DNA of 47,988 nt, taken from contig JAADVB010000144.1 in the NCBI GenBank assembly GCA_023334545.1, positions 1 to 47,988 of the forward strand, in the 5' to 3' direction. The position numbers and the translations under genes are program-made. Position 1 is the first letter of the stretch; every line of letters starts with the position of its first letter. Under the pieces are notes generated by a model. It worked only from the letters and a program-made list of their open reading frames with translations, did no database searches and was not told the DNA's origin. The stretch comes from Salisapilia sapeloensis (lineage: Eukaryota; Oomycota; Peronosporomycetes; Peronosporales; Salisapiliaceae). This document shows positions 36,663 through 46,131 of the stretch, piece after piece.

Positions 36663-38141
36663 ATGTCGAGTGTCGAGCCGCATGGACGGCGGTTGGAGTG
36701 TTTCCGACCGCTCGAACGATATCATATGAACTCGGAGCCACTCGATGTTGATGCTCCGTTAGCGTGTGACTGCCACCCGGAACAAGTATTCGAATGCGTG
36801 TTCGCGCCTGCTCAAGATCCATCTGCGTCTGACCTCGTGCTTCTCCATGACAATTACGTCCAACGTCTAGTTAAATGGGGCGAAAAGTATAAGACGAAAG
36901 ACTGGTCTTCACCTCGTGTGTGTCAGAAATGGCGAGAAAATCAATTGAAGTTCCATTTGGAGACCGAGACGAGTGCGACCACGAGTGACGAAGACGATGA
37001 CGTCGATGTGCCGTGGGGCGCGCCACCATTATCGAATAACGTGAAACTAGCGTTTAATAACTTTGCCAGTGCTGCTGAAGCACTCTATACGAGTCGTCAA
37101 TTCGATGCTTTGCTACGTTCCGGCGTCCCACCGCCGCTACGAGGACAAGTATGGTACATGTGCAGCGGTGGCCAGTCGAAACGGGAGACGAGCCCGACGT
37201 CGTATTGTGAGTACTTGACTCAAGAGGTGGCAGATGTGACTCTCCAGGAGATTGAGAAAGATCTACCGCGGACGTTTCCACATCATGACTCGAAGCACGA
37301 GCTACGTCGTCGGAATCTTGAAGAGCTACGACGTATCCTCCAGGCCTACAGCGTTCGGAATCCATCCATCGGGTACTGCCAGAGCATGAATTTTCTCGCT
37401 GCTGTCCTCTTGCATCACATGCGTGAGGAAGAAGCATTCTGGGTCCTCTGCTGTGTCGTGGAAGACCTTCTCCCAGGTTTCCACACACGTAGCATGGCCG
37501 GGAGTCGAGCGGAGCAACGTGTCTTTGCTCAGCTCGTCCGCCAAAAGCTACCGACGTTGTACGCCCACTTGCAACACTTGCATGTGGACGTCGAACCGTT
37601 TACGCTCAAGTGGTTTCTTTGTCTTTTTCTCAATACGCTTCCGTTTGAACCTGTCTTGCGTCTCTGGGATGTCTTCTTCTGTGAAGGCAGCCACGTCCTC
37701 CTGCGCATGGGTCTCGTGCTCTTGAAACTACGAGAGCCATGGATCCTCGCGTGTGAAGAGAGCGTCGATGTGTATGAACTCTTGCGCTTTCCACACGCTG
37801 CGCTCTTGGAGATGACAAAGCCGTATCGAGCGAGGATCTTGTCTAAGGACGAGTGTGTGTGTGATACGCTGCTACGTCTAGCCATGGACCGTACATTCGT
37901 TGGTGGCATCGCATTCGATTGTCTGCATGAACTCCGGAGCTTTCATCGTTTGGCGATTGAAGCGGAGTTTGCAGAAGAGGAAGAAGCGAGGAAGATGAAG
38001 GACGGGTCGGATACTGAATATGACTTTGTCGATGAGTATGAGGGTGATATGTCTCCATCGAAAGTCATTCGTTTCCAAGAAATGTCCGGCCAAGATGACT
38101 ACTTTGTCAACGTCCGATGCGATCGACTGGAGTACATGTAA
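36663..38141 (+). CDS. TBC-domain Rab GTPase-activating protein
   Basis: Single-exon gene of 492 residues that should speed GTP hydrolysis by a Rab. The TBC domain covers about 152-380, from GVPPPLRGQVWYMCSGG to the final helices. Both catalytic fingers are present: Arg203 in EKDLPRTF and Gln240 in GYCQSMN. The hallmark LRLWDVFFCEG follows. The N-terminal 150 residues contain an acidic stretch at about 105-117 and no clear second domain. The C-terminus is acidic. It reads as an active RabGAP; the target Rab cannot be told, and nothing links it to the Rab gene at 18364 beyond shared biology. Confidence 0.94.
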   Translation: MSSVEPHGRRLECFRPLERYHMNSEPLDVDAPLACDCHPEQVFECVFAPAQDPSASDLVLLHDNYVQRLVKWGEKYKTKDWSSPRVCQKWRENQLKFHLETETSATTSDEDDDVDVPWGAPPLSNNVKLAFNNFASAAEALYTSRQFDALLRSGVPPPLRGQVWYMCSGGQSKRETSPTSYCEYLTQEVADVTLQEIEKDLPRTFPHHDSKHELRRRNLEELRRILQAYSVRNPSIGYCQSMNFLAAVLLHHMREEEAFWVLCCVVEDLLPGFHTRSMAGSRAEQRVFAQLVRQKLPTLYAHLQHLHVDVEPFTLKWFLCLFLNTLPFEPVLRLWDVFFCEGSHVLLRMGLVLLKLREPWILACEESVDVYELLRFPHAALLEMTKPYRARILSKDECVCDTLLRLAMDRTFVGGIAFDCLHELRSFHRLAIEAEFAEEEEARKMKDGSDTEYDFVDEYEGDMSPSKVIRFQEMSGQDDYFVNVRCDRLEYM

Positions 38142-38164
38142 AACGGATAATAGCAAGCACGAAT

Positions 38165-39244
38165 TTATTTCATTTCTACACTCGAATGGAGTGCCCCGAA
38201 TAAAAAGTCGATCGCCGTGTCGTACACGTGCGTCGGTCGAGACGTATAATGTTCACCTTGTACCTTTTGGATCATACTCGGACCTTTGTACTTATTCGCG
38301 AGCTGTTCGCTATGATGCCCATGGACGTATTTGTCGTCATGACCGGTGAGGAAGAGAGCAGGGAGGAGACAGAACGGAACTAATTCGATCGGACGGATGC
38401 GATCGAGGTCGACGTCCGTACGTTTCTTGACACTCTTCTCGACGAAGATGGTGGCAGCTCGAAAGACTGCGGATGGAACGTCGAAACCTTCTTTCTTGAT
38501 GCTACTCATAAGCTCCTGCACGAGCTTAGTCATGGTCGCGTAGCCGCCATCTAGTACCATCCCTTTAATAGGTTTCTCGATCGATAGAAGCTCGGGACGA
38601 CGAAAGGAGGCAGGAAGACTCTGCAGCTTTTTACGCTGCTTGGCGTCACGTGTGGTGGCAACGACGTTGGCAATGGCTGGGTACGTTCCCATGCTATGTG
38701 CATAGAAGCAGAAGGACTTCACGCTCGGGTCTTTGTCTAGATGCTCTAGTACCGAGTGCAAGTCCGTCGCTTCGTTCCATCCCATGGTCACGAAGAGCCC
38801 ATCGGACTGTCCGGAACCGGAGAAATCAAAGGCAAAAACGGACATGCCTCTGTCGAGAGCTTGGTCTCGAACACGCAAGGCATCGACACGGCTGCCGAGG
38901 TTCGAGTGCAAGTAGACGAGGCATGGAGCTGCCGTGGGCGATGTCGCCGAGGTATCGAATAATTGCCAATAGGAGCACTCGATTTTCAAGTCGCGTTCAT
39001 TGAGCAGGGTCAAGTCTTTCCGACGTGCCTCTTGGCCGTTGTCAAGACCGATGGTCGTGTCACCCAAGTCGGCGACGTCATAGACGCATCGCGGCGGTCG
39101 AATGACCGATGAAATCATGTCGTTGTATGTATCTGCGACATACTTTTGGATACTATCATCACCAGCAGCTCCTTTCTTCTTGAGCTCTTGCTCGAGCTCA
39201 CCTTCTTCAAATATCTCGATTTGCGAGGAACCTCCACTACCCAT
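38165..39244 (-). CDS. Alpha/beta hydrolase with myristoylation-type N-terminus
   Basis: Single-exon gene of 359 residues. Sequence starts MGSGGSSQ, the pattern for N-myristoylation at Gly2, so membrane anchoring is likely. The hydrolase core starts near 105: LVYLHSNLGSR holds the oxyanion loop, FDFSGSGQSDG follows strand 4, and the nucleophile elbow AHSMG puts the catalytic Ser at 184. The acid is probably in TGHDDKYV and the His in GEHYTSR near the C-terminus. A lid-like insertion with KSVKKRTDVD lies between. The pattern resembles serine aminopeptidase/ABHD17-like esterases; the substrate is unknown. It lies head to head with the EctC-like gene. Confidence 0.88.
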   Translation of the reverse strand: MGSGGSSQIEIFEEGELEQELKKKGAAGDDSIQKYVADTYNDMISSVIRPPRCVYDVADLGDTTIGLDNGQEARRKDLTLLNERDLKIECSYWQLFDTSATSPTAAPCLVYLHSNLGSRVDALRVRDQALDRGMSVFAFDFSGSGQSDGLFVTMGWNEATDLHSVLEHLDKDPSVKSFCFYAHSMGTYPAIANVVATTRDAKQRKKLQSLPASFRRPELLSIEKPIKGMVLDGGYATMTKLVQELMSSIKKEGFDVPSAVFRAATIFVEKSVKKRTDVDLDRIRPIELVPFCLLPALFLTGHDDKYVHGHHSEQLANKYKGPSMIQKVQGEHYTSRPTHVYDTAIDFLFGALHSSVEMK

Positions 39245-39394
39245 CTCTACTTGTCTTCACGTTCTGCTGGAAGGGATGATGATGACGACGATGCTTCTCG
39301 AATTTTGACCAATCTAACATTCTAAAATTACTTTATAGCCAATGAAATATCTGATATAAATATCACACTTGAATTAGTCATTTCATACTTGAAT
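39245..39394. promoter_or_regulatory. Shared upstream region with two CCAAT, TATAAA, initiator
   Basis: 150 bases between divergent starts. CCAAT occurs at 39309-39313 and 39339-39343, TATAAA at 39355-39360, and an initiator-like TCATTTC at 39378-39384. The order and the 23-base TATA-to-initiator spacing look like a complete core promoter for the EctC-like gene, leaving a leader of only about 15 bases. Confidence 0.45.
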
Positions 39395-40082
39395 ATGCTA
39401 TTTGGAGGTACTCGTCGACTATTCCACTCGACGCGACGTGCTGCGTTCATTTTACGCAACCCAGGCGATGCGTCTGTTGCGACAGTGGAAAATGCGGCGG
39501 CGGAAAACATGACAAGTCGGTACGTTTGCAACATAAAAGATGGTTTTGTATGTATGAAGTGGAATCGAATGATCATGCGGATGTAGTCGAGTCATTAGCC
39601 GCAGTGATGGCATGGGCTTCTCGATGCAGCAGGAAATCTTCCGCAAGGATACCCCCGTCCGACTAGACTTTCGCAATCACGTCTACGCATTGACCGTGAC
39701 GCAAGGTCATGGCGAAGTGCGATTGCTCGAGACGCGTGGTGGTGCCGGAGGGAAGGCGCAGGATATCCGAGAAGGATCGACCATTGCACTCAGTGCTTCC
39801 ACTGTCATTGAAGTCATTGCCAAGTCGGACGAGCTGCACGCTGTCAGGTAGATTTGTTTGCGCATACAAGATACGAAGGTGGGCTAAGATTTTTTATGCA
39901 GCGTCATGAACCCTCCTCTTGTCGGCAGCGAAGAGCTAAATGAAGATGGAGTATTCCCAGCAGCTGATGAAGACGGCACGGAACTAAGCAGTTACGACCG
40001 TAGTGCATTGCGTCGATTGATGGACCCTCCAGAGTCGCTGAAAGCAGGCACTCAGCCCATGAAAGATCATCCATTTTTCTAG
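39395..40082 (+). CDS. EctC-like cupin lacking metal ligands, mitochondrial
   Basis: Exons 39395-39519, 39599-39847, 39902-40082; introns of 79 and 54 nt, both phase 2. The product is 184 residues. Residues 1-~25 (Arg/Phe/Ser-rich, no acid) look like a mitochondrial presequence. The rest matches the ectoine synthase family in order: DGMGFSM at 45-51, NHVYALTV (68-75) in place of NHLEAVYC, GHGEV, REGSTIAL, then MNPPLVGSEELNEDGVFP at 127-144. The three metal ligands known in EctC (Glu57, Tyr85, His93) align to Tyr71, Ile104 and Ile112, so iron-dependent ectoine synthesis is unlikely. A ~40-residue C-terminal tail follows. No ectA or ectB homologue is in the window. The true role is unknown. Confidence 0.75.
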
Positions 40083-40498
40083 TCCAGTAGCGTAGACATA
40101 GACATCTTTATGGCAAACGCTCGATTCCAAGTCATACCAAGTGATCTCTACTTTTATGTTCTCTCTTTCTCATACCAAGGTCGGACATCGTCCTATTGGC
40201 AAACTCGCTCTTCAAAGTCGGAGAGTACGTTCTGAATTTCCATGTGCGTTCGTGAAAGGTAGAAGGAAGGATAGAAAGCCATGTTGTTTCACAGACGACT
40301 ACTCAATCTGGATCCACTCGACTCTTATTAGCCTGTCTACATACCATTCTCTGCCATGTAGAACGAGGACTGTCGTGTACAGTTACAACTTGTGATTTCC
40401 TTCCGCGGCTGTATACTACTGGCCATTCTCCTACTTGATTCCAACCTCCAATATCACTTGCGGTCCGTCTCCACCCTGCCATAGCTGGTTTACAAACG
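40083..40498. other. 416-bp intergenic stretch
   Basis: Holds the 3' end of the EctC-like gene and the presumed promoter of the ABCG gene. TATCACTTGCGG near 40453-40464 is a partial initiator match. A plus-strand frame of about 84 codons at 40141 begins with GTG and has no recognisable domain; I see no gene here. Confidence 0.5.
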
Positions 40499-42559
40499 AT
40501 GGGGAAAAAGACAAAGAGGTTACCACGGGATCGCACATCTACAGCCGCGACACTCTCCGCGTCAACCTGTTCGCCTTCACCGGAAGCATCCAACGACATT
40601 GTGATGCTCGAAGGAGATTCACAACATAGCCCGATCGGACAGTCAGATTTATCCCACAAGATCGATATGTCGATAGAAAATCTCAACTCCGAGCTGGCGG
40701 AAAGCGTGGCAGCGTCTGCCACAACTGACGTGCGATACTATCGACAGTATCCTCACTTTCACGATGTGGATGAGATGAATGCGAGATTACCAGCACCCAT
40801 GAACCGGTGTTCACTCACGTGGTCCAACGTCAGCTACGCACTACAAGCACCTCGTAAAATCTGTCGGAACGTGCCACGAAGAGGCAAGAGTGAGCAGTAT
40901 ATCTTGCGTGATGTATCCGGTCGATCAGCTCCAGGAGAACTAACAGCTATCTTGGGGTCATCTGGAGCTGGAAAGACAACGTTATTGGACATCTTAGCCG
41001 ATCGAGTTCGTAGCAGCAAGTATACCCGAGTGGATGGAAGCATTGAGCTCAACGGACAGCCACGACAGGCAAAGACGTTTCGATCCATGGTGAGCTACGT
41101 ACCACAGGACATGGCATTCATGGGTTCTTTTACCGTACTCGAGACACTTCAGATGGCAGCTGGACTTAGTCTACCTAGCTACGTGCCTCAGATGACACGA
41201 GAGATGCGTGTGCAGGACGTTATCGATGACATGGGACTGCGTAGTTGCGCCCGAACGAAAGTTGGCGATGTCTTTTGCAAAGGTATCTCCACTGGCCAAC
41301 GAAAGCGGTTGGGCATCGCAGTCGAATTATTATCAAATCCTTCTATCCTACTGCTGGATGAGCCCACGTCTGGACTGGATGCTTCCTCTGCATGCAACGT
41401 CATGCATCATTTGGTTCAACTCGTCAAAAGTGGGAAGAACATTGTTTGCACACTACACCAACCGTCTTCTAAGATCTACATGATGCTTTCGAATATTGCG
41501 ATTATGAGTGCTGGTAGACTCGTTTACTTTGGTCCTACTTCCTCTGCTTTGCAGCATTTTGAGCAGCTAAGGTACCCGTGTCCGATGTACTCAAATCCAG
41601 CCGAGCACTTCCTACAGCTCGTGAATAAAGACTTTCACGACGATCTTGATATCGTGCCGTTTGTCGCTGCATGGGTCGACAGTCATGAAGCACACTCATT
41701 ATCTCAAAGCATTGCTGCCGATAAACAACAGTATTGTGGCATCGAACAGGACGTTGTCCATACGCTATCACCTTCTGCAGTGCATCAATTCACAGTGTTT
41801 CTGCATCGTAACTGGGCTAACAATTGGCGCAATCCAGGTGTCTTCTGGATCCGAGTCTTTATGTACGTCATGCTGACGTTTATGGTTGGAACCATGTACC
41901 TTTCAACCAACAATCACATCACGAGCAACGCGATGGTATCTCTACTCTTTTACGTCCAGGCGTTCCTCGTGTTCATGTCAGTTGCAGTACTTCCTGCTAT
42001 CATTGAACAGCGAGCTGTGCTTGATCGAGAGATGCTTAACAACTCGATCAACGTGTTCAGCTACACTATCGCCAATCTCGTAGGTGGCTTACCTGGACTG
42101 ATTGTCATCTCGCTACTTGCAACGACTATCGTGGTCTACCTCGCAGGCGTGTACTCGTTTGGTTCCTTCTTCTTCAATCTACTGCTCTCATTAATCGTAG
42201 CAGAGAGCTTAATGCACGTCATTGGCGCTGCGGTGCCTCATTATATCATCGGCATCGCTGTTGGCGCCGGCGTCTTTGGTATGTTTATGCTGTGTGAAGG
42301 CTTCATGGTGCCTTATAGCTACATCCCTTCCTACTGGATCTGGGGGTACTACTTGGCTTTTCACACGTACTCGTTTCAATCCTTCATGTTCGAGCATTTC
42401 TCTACTATCAATACACCAGAGTCGTGGCAAGTGTTGAAAGAGTATGACATGGAAAACGTAAACGTTGGTAAGAATATGCTGGTGCTTATTGTATATGCGC
42501 TAGTACTACAACTGGTGTTTGGCTTCATCCTCCAGTATTCCAGTCACCGTCGGAAGTAG
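40499..42559 (+). CDS. ABCG-type half-transporter
   Basis: Single-exon gene of 686 residues, a plasma-membrane ABC exporter subunit that should act as a dimer. The N-terminal ATPase comes first: Walker A GSSGAGKT at 153-160, Q-loop near VPQDMAF, a signature reading ISTGQRKR at about 263-270 where most ABCG proteins have SGGE-type sequences, Walker B ILLLDEPTSGLD at 283-294, and the H-loop His320. The membrane half follows from about 440 with six hydrophobic segments. The order ATPase then membrane domain defines the ABCG/white family. Substrates may be lipids, sterols or drugs; the sequence does not say which. Confidence 0.93.
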   Translation: MGKKTKRLPRDRTSTAATLSASTCSPSPEASNDIVMLEGDSQHSPIGQSDLSHKIDMSIENLNSELAESVAASATTDVRYYRQYPHFHDVDEMNARLPAPMNRCSLTWSNVSYALQAPRKICRNVPRRGKSEQYILRDVSGRSAPGELTAILGSSGAGKTTLLDILADRVRSSKYTRVDGSIELNGQPRQAKTFRSMVSYVPQDMAFMGSFTVLETLQMAAGLSLPSYVPQMTREMRVQDVIDDMGLRSCARTKVGDVFCKGISTGQRKRLGIAVELLSNPSILLLDEPTSGLDASSACNVMHHLVQLVKSGKNIVCTLHQPSSKIYMMLSNIAIMSAGRLVYFGPTSSALQHFEQLRYPCPMYSNPAEHFLQLVNKDFHDDLDIVPFVAAWVDSHEAHSLSQSIAADKQQYCGIEQDVVHTLSPSAVHQFTVFLHRNWANNWRNPGVFWIRVFMYVMLTFMVGTMYLSTNNHITSNAMVSLLFYVQAFLVFMSVAVLPAIIEQRAVLDREMLNNSINVFSYTIANLVGGLPGLIVISLLATTIVVYLAGVYSFGSFFFNLLLSLIVAESLMHVIGAAVPHYIIGIAVGAGVFGMFMLCEGFMVPYSYIPSYWIWGYYLAFHTYSFQSFMFEHFSTINTPESWQVLKEYDMENVNVGKNMLVLIVYALVLQLVFGFILQYSSHRRK

Positions 42560-42615
42560 AGTGCAGAGCTTGACATTGGAATCGATTTGGTCACTTGTAG
42601 ACACGAAAGTGTACT

Positions 42616-43542
42616 CTACAGCTGCTTTTGTCGACGTTTGTGGTCTTGAATGGCTTGCAGAGTCTGCTTTAGCTCCGCCTCGACTGTCGCGAGAGCGTCT
42701 GCATCTAGCGAGTCGAGGTTGTATCCTCGGTACACCATCAGCCGATGAACTTCTGCTTCCGAGTCTTGCAACTCATGTCGAAGCTCGCAAATCTCCTGCT
42801 GCAGCTCTTCTATCTCTTCGCTATCATCTGCACCAGAGTCTTCACTGGTTTTGCTAGAAGACATTTTGCGCAGCAGAAGCGTCGTCGATTGGGAGCCTTT
42901 AGGTAGTAGTAGCTGGAGAACGATGACACTTCCCATGCTGATGCAACCAGCTAAAAGTAGAAAGAAAATTTTGTTCTTGAGAAAGAATGCTGCAATGTCT
43001 TCTAGCTTGGCTTCCGACGATGGAGGCAGAGTGACTACTTCACTCCACGGTCCTTCTGTCTCGGTCGCGAAGATGTTCGGAAGGTATTTTGATCCCTCCA
43101 ACACTTTCATTCGTACTCTAAAATGGGTTTCTACGTCCTGAGGAAAGTCATCGAGGATAGCCATGCTATCAGCAGTCGTTAGTTGGCGATTCGCTGGATG
43201 CCACAGCGCGTCGAAGCCCCAACCATCAACCCATACTTGCAGGTCGTACGTAAAGTAGTCCGAATTCGCATCTAATATCTTTCGCGCTGCACTTGCAGTA
43301 GGATGATCATCCCACGTCGCGACCACTTTGGACGTTGTCGTCTTATGCTCGTCATCGACTGCATACCGTATACGCTCGACGGACAAGTTGTTCACCCGTA
43401 GGTCGATAGTATAATCCTCGCCTAGCAATTGTCGTCGCAGGTTATCCAAGGACGCATCAGTGAATGGAAGTGCATGTAGCACTTGTAAGTAGCTTAATGC
43501 GAGCAAGAAGAAGAAGAAGCGAAGGGCTGCCATAGCTGTCAT
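42616..43542 (-). CDS. Single-span membrane protein with FN3-like domain
   Basis: Family not recognised. Single exon, 308 residues. A signal peptide is clear (AALRFFFFLLALSYLQVLHA, about 5-24). The lumenal part, 25-~195, has an FN3-like strand pattern: VVATWDDHP, YDLQVWVDGWG, ETHFRVRMKV and GPWSEVVTLPP. One membrane span lies at about 203-223 (FFLLLAGCISMGSVIVLQLL). The cytosolic tail is Ser/acidic, then a Glu/Gln/Leu-rich coiled coil to the end. This is a type I secretory-pathway protein, perhaps an ER or surface receptor-like scaffold. The start is the ATG at 43542; the track-longest frame uses an upstream TTG. It overlaps nothing and converges on the ABCG gene, 56 bp away. Confidence 0.85.
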   Translation of the reverse strand: MTAMAALRFFFFLLALSYLQVLHALPFTDASLDNLRRQLLGEDYTIDLRVNNLSVERIRYAVDDEHKTTTSKVVATWDDHPTASAARKILDANSDYFTYDLQVWVDGWGFDALWHPANRQLTTADSMAILDDFPQDVETHFRVRMKVLEGSKYLPNIFATETEGPWSEVVTLPPSSEAKLEDIAAFFLKNKIFFLLLAGCISMGSVIVLQLLLPKGSQSTTLLLRKMSSSKTSEDSGADDSEEIEELQQEICELRHELQDSEAEVHRLMVYRGYNLDSLDADALATVEAELKQTLQAIQDHKRRQKQL

Positions 43543-44236
43543 GTGCAAGTGTGATGGTAAAATTCGATAATCTTAAGAAGTCGTGGTATGGATTTCAAGG
43601 TCGCAGTTACGTAGCATCGAAATTGTCTGTTCGTTTTCGTCTCTAATGCTATCAAAGGGAAGAGTTTATACATTTGCAAGTACCAAGGCGGTTGAGTGAG
43701 GCTATTGGCTTGATGCGTTATCAACGACAGTCATTCGACGTCTCCTCGCCGTCGCAGGAAGCGATGCGTTGTGAATGTACCGTTGTCAATCGTCTTATGT
43801 TTGCCTCTTGAGGTAGCAGTTAAGGTGTCAGATCTGTTTGGTGGTCTGATGCTGTTTAAATGTTTTCATGTGAAGTGTACTCAGATCCTATCTTCCATCT
43901 TAATGTTGCTATTACTCTTACTCGTTAAATAGCTTTCATACAGTCAAAGGAACGCTTGGAAACCAACAGTTGCAAGAGTATGCTTCCGATAGTCATCTTC
44001 ACGTTGTGGTAGTGGTCCGATCTCCCCATAGGTGCTAAGCATTGGCCAATTTTCGTCATCTCGACAGGAATCCCACGAGCCAAATGAATTATCATTCGCA
44101 AGCATAAATAGATATCAAATAGACAACAAGTTGTATGGTATGCCTACCGAGGTACGATACGGCTGGTCTGACAAGATAATGAGTCGAACTTTTGGCACAT
44201 CCACAGTAAAGGCAAAACGTAACATTGATTCCTAGA
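43543..44236. other. 694-bp intergenic stretch
   Basis: No gene is supported. It covers the upstream region of the FN3-like gene and the 3' region of the left paralogue of the tandem pair. Only short frames without domain content were seen. GTAGCATCGAAA and similar bits do not form a recognisable element. Confidence 0.5.
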
Positions 44237-45884
44237 CTACTCTCGTTTGGAATATCCCGATGAAGCCACAAGGCCGCTTCCTGTCGCTCCATTTAATCGT
44301 GCGTCTCCAGTACTCATTCGATAAATGAGCGAGTCTCTCATTTTTTCCAAATACACTGGTATACGAGAGATCCATGCATATCGATTCGAGTCGGAGAGAT
44401 TGTGTTCGTCCGAGTAGAGCTTGTTCAGCATCATCCGCTTGACCAGGACATACGGCGTACCTCTCTCATCCACATGTGCAGTCAGCAATGCTCTATTCAT
44501 CATAATGAATCGTCAGTTTCTCATGTAATCACACTAGTCGACATGGCATACCCATGCAAGCTATCCTTTCGAATGAATTTTTTGCTCTCGTATGGATGCA
44601 AGTCATCAACATCGACACTGTCCATGACGATGACGACCGAGTTGGCTTCTGCTTTACTGAATACGAGACTATTAAGCTCTGTGGAGGGAACGTATTCCTT
44701 CCTCCACTGCAGCTTGGTCACATTGCGCTGATGCAAATAGTGATACTGCACTTCGTCATAGATATATACATCGTTGACACAGTCCGATGATACTTTAATA
44801 TCTTTATCGTTTTTGGTCAATTGGTCGCAGACAGCACATGCCATCTCTTGCAAATTAGCTCGCTCGAATTTCATGATGGAAAAGTGTAAACAATATTCTT
44901 TCCCAAAGCGATGGAAAGTATCACAGCTTTCATGTGGCTGACTGACGTCGATGTCACGAGTTCTTTCATCTAGAAACAAGCGTGTCATCTCGATTTTATC
45001 ATCTCGCATCGCCAAAATCTGTTGCCGTCTTTCCGTAGGGTCCGTTCCGAGGTGAATGTAGCTCTCCATCGGTAGCATAAGTGTCAAGCGCTGGTCGTGT
45101 CATGTTGTTAGCTACTAGTATGTTTACTTATATAAAGAAGGCGTACAAAGTTATTAACGGGAGCATCAAAAAGCATGGACTTGACTTTTTGTATGGCTGC
45201 TTTTTGCTGAAGAAGTAGATTGTGCATCGTCTGCTGCTCCATCTTCGACCTGGTCAAACGTCTGTGTTCGATCTCTCGTCGGCGTTTCAGCTTTTTCGCA
45301 ACACTTGTTAAATGGCTGTATTGTGCTTTCAAACTAATGATCTCTTTCTCCCGTATATCATCATCCTGTAACTCTTCGTCTTCACTACTGGACGAGTTGT
45401 CAGGTGAAGTGGAGTGGAGTGCTGGCGAAGATGGAGACCTCTCATCCATCAAATTCATCTCATCCTGTCCTACCAAAGAGTTTACAGCCGTGGTGCCAGC
45501 GAAAGTAGCAGCATTCGCAGTATTGGAGAGTGCAAGCTGGTCAACGGAGCTAGAATCACGTAGACCCAGCCAAATATCTTCCAATACATCCTGCACTTCA
45601 TCAGAGAATACGGAAAGCGTCGACGACATCTCTAGTTCCTTATCTAAATAGTCATTCTTATCTGCAGTATCTGCAGCTACTTGTAGCTGGTACTTCATGC
45701 TTCTATTTTCCACATGCATTCCAATGCCAATGCCATTATCACATCCCATCTCCTGTGCTGCTAGTCCATCCTCTTGCGTCGCTCTCGGATGGATCAAATC
45801 CTCCAACTCGGCTTCAATTTGGAGCAGCTCGTCTTCACCTTCAAGAGGAATATCTTCGAGAATTTGCGTGAGTTCGTCCGACAT
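44237..45884 (-). CDS. Acidic/coiled-coil/START-like protein, paralogue B
   Basis: Resembles the large oomycete family of coiled-coil plus START-like proteins called M96-type. Exons on the minus strand: 45884-45147, 45090-44552, 44492-44237; introns of 56 nt (phase 0) and 59 nt (phase 2). The product is 510 residues. The N-terminus is acidic (ELTQILEDIPLEGEDELL), followed by Ser-rich linker, then a zipper-like segment at about 180-245 (REKEIISLKAQYSHLTSV, KKLKRRREIEHRR). The C-terminal ~260 residues start PMESYIHLGTDPTERRQQIL and form the START-like part. The ATG at 45884 is preferred by length match to its neighbour; in-frame ATGs up to 45962 remain possible. Its neighbour at 46132-47659 is a paralogue. 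Confidence 0.7.
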
Positions 45885-46131
45885 GACTACCGAAAGTAAT
45901 TGACTGCTAAATGTCTTCTCCGGAATCATGTAATGCATGTCTCCCCTGAGACGAAGCCACATGCGTACAATATCATAACTATAAAAGCTAAGAAAGAAAA
46001 AGAAGAAAGACAAGGAGACAAGTAGGTCTTCTTGTTGATTTTCACGTGCCTTAACGCTATACTAGCGCTCCAAACAACAAATAGAGTCGTCGATTTTCAT
46101 TCGACAATAGACGTTTTTAAAGTCAAGTCGC

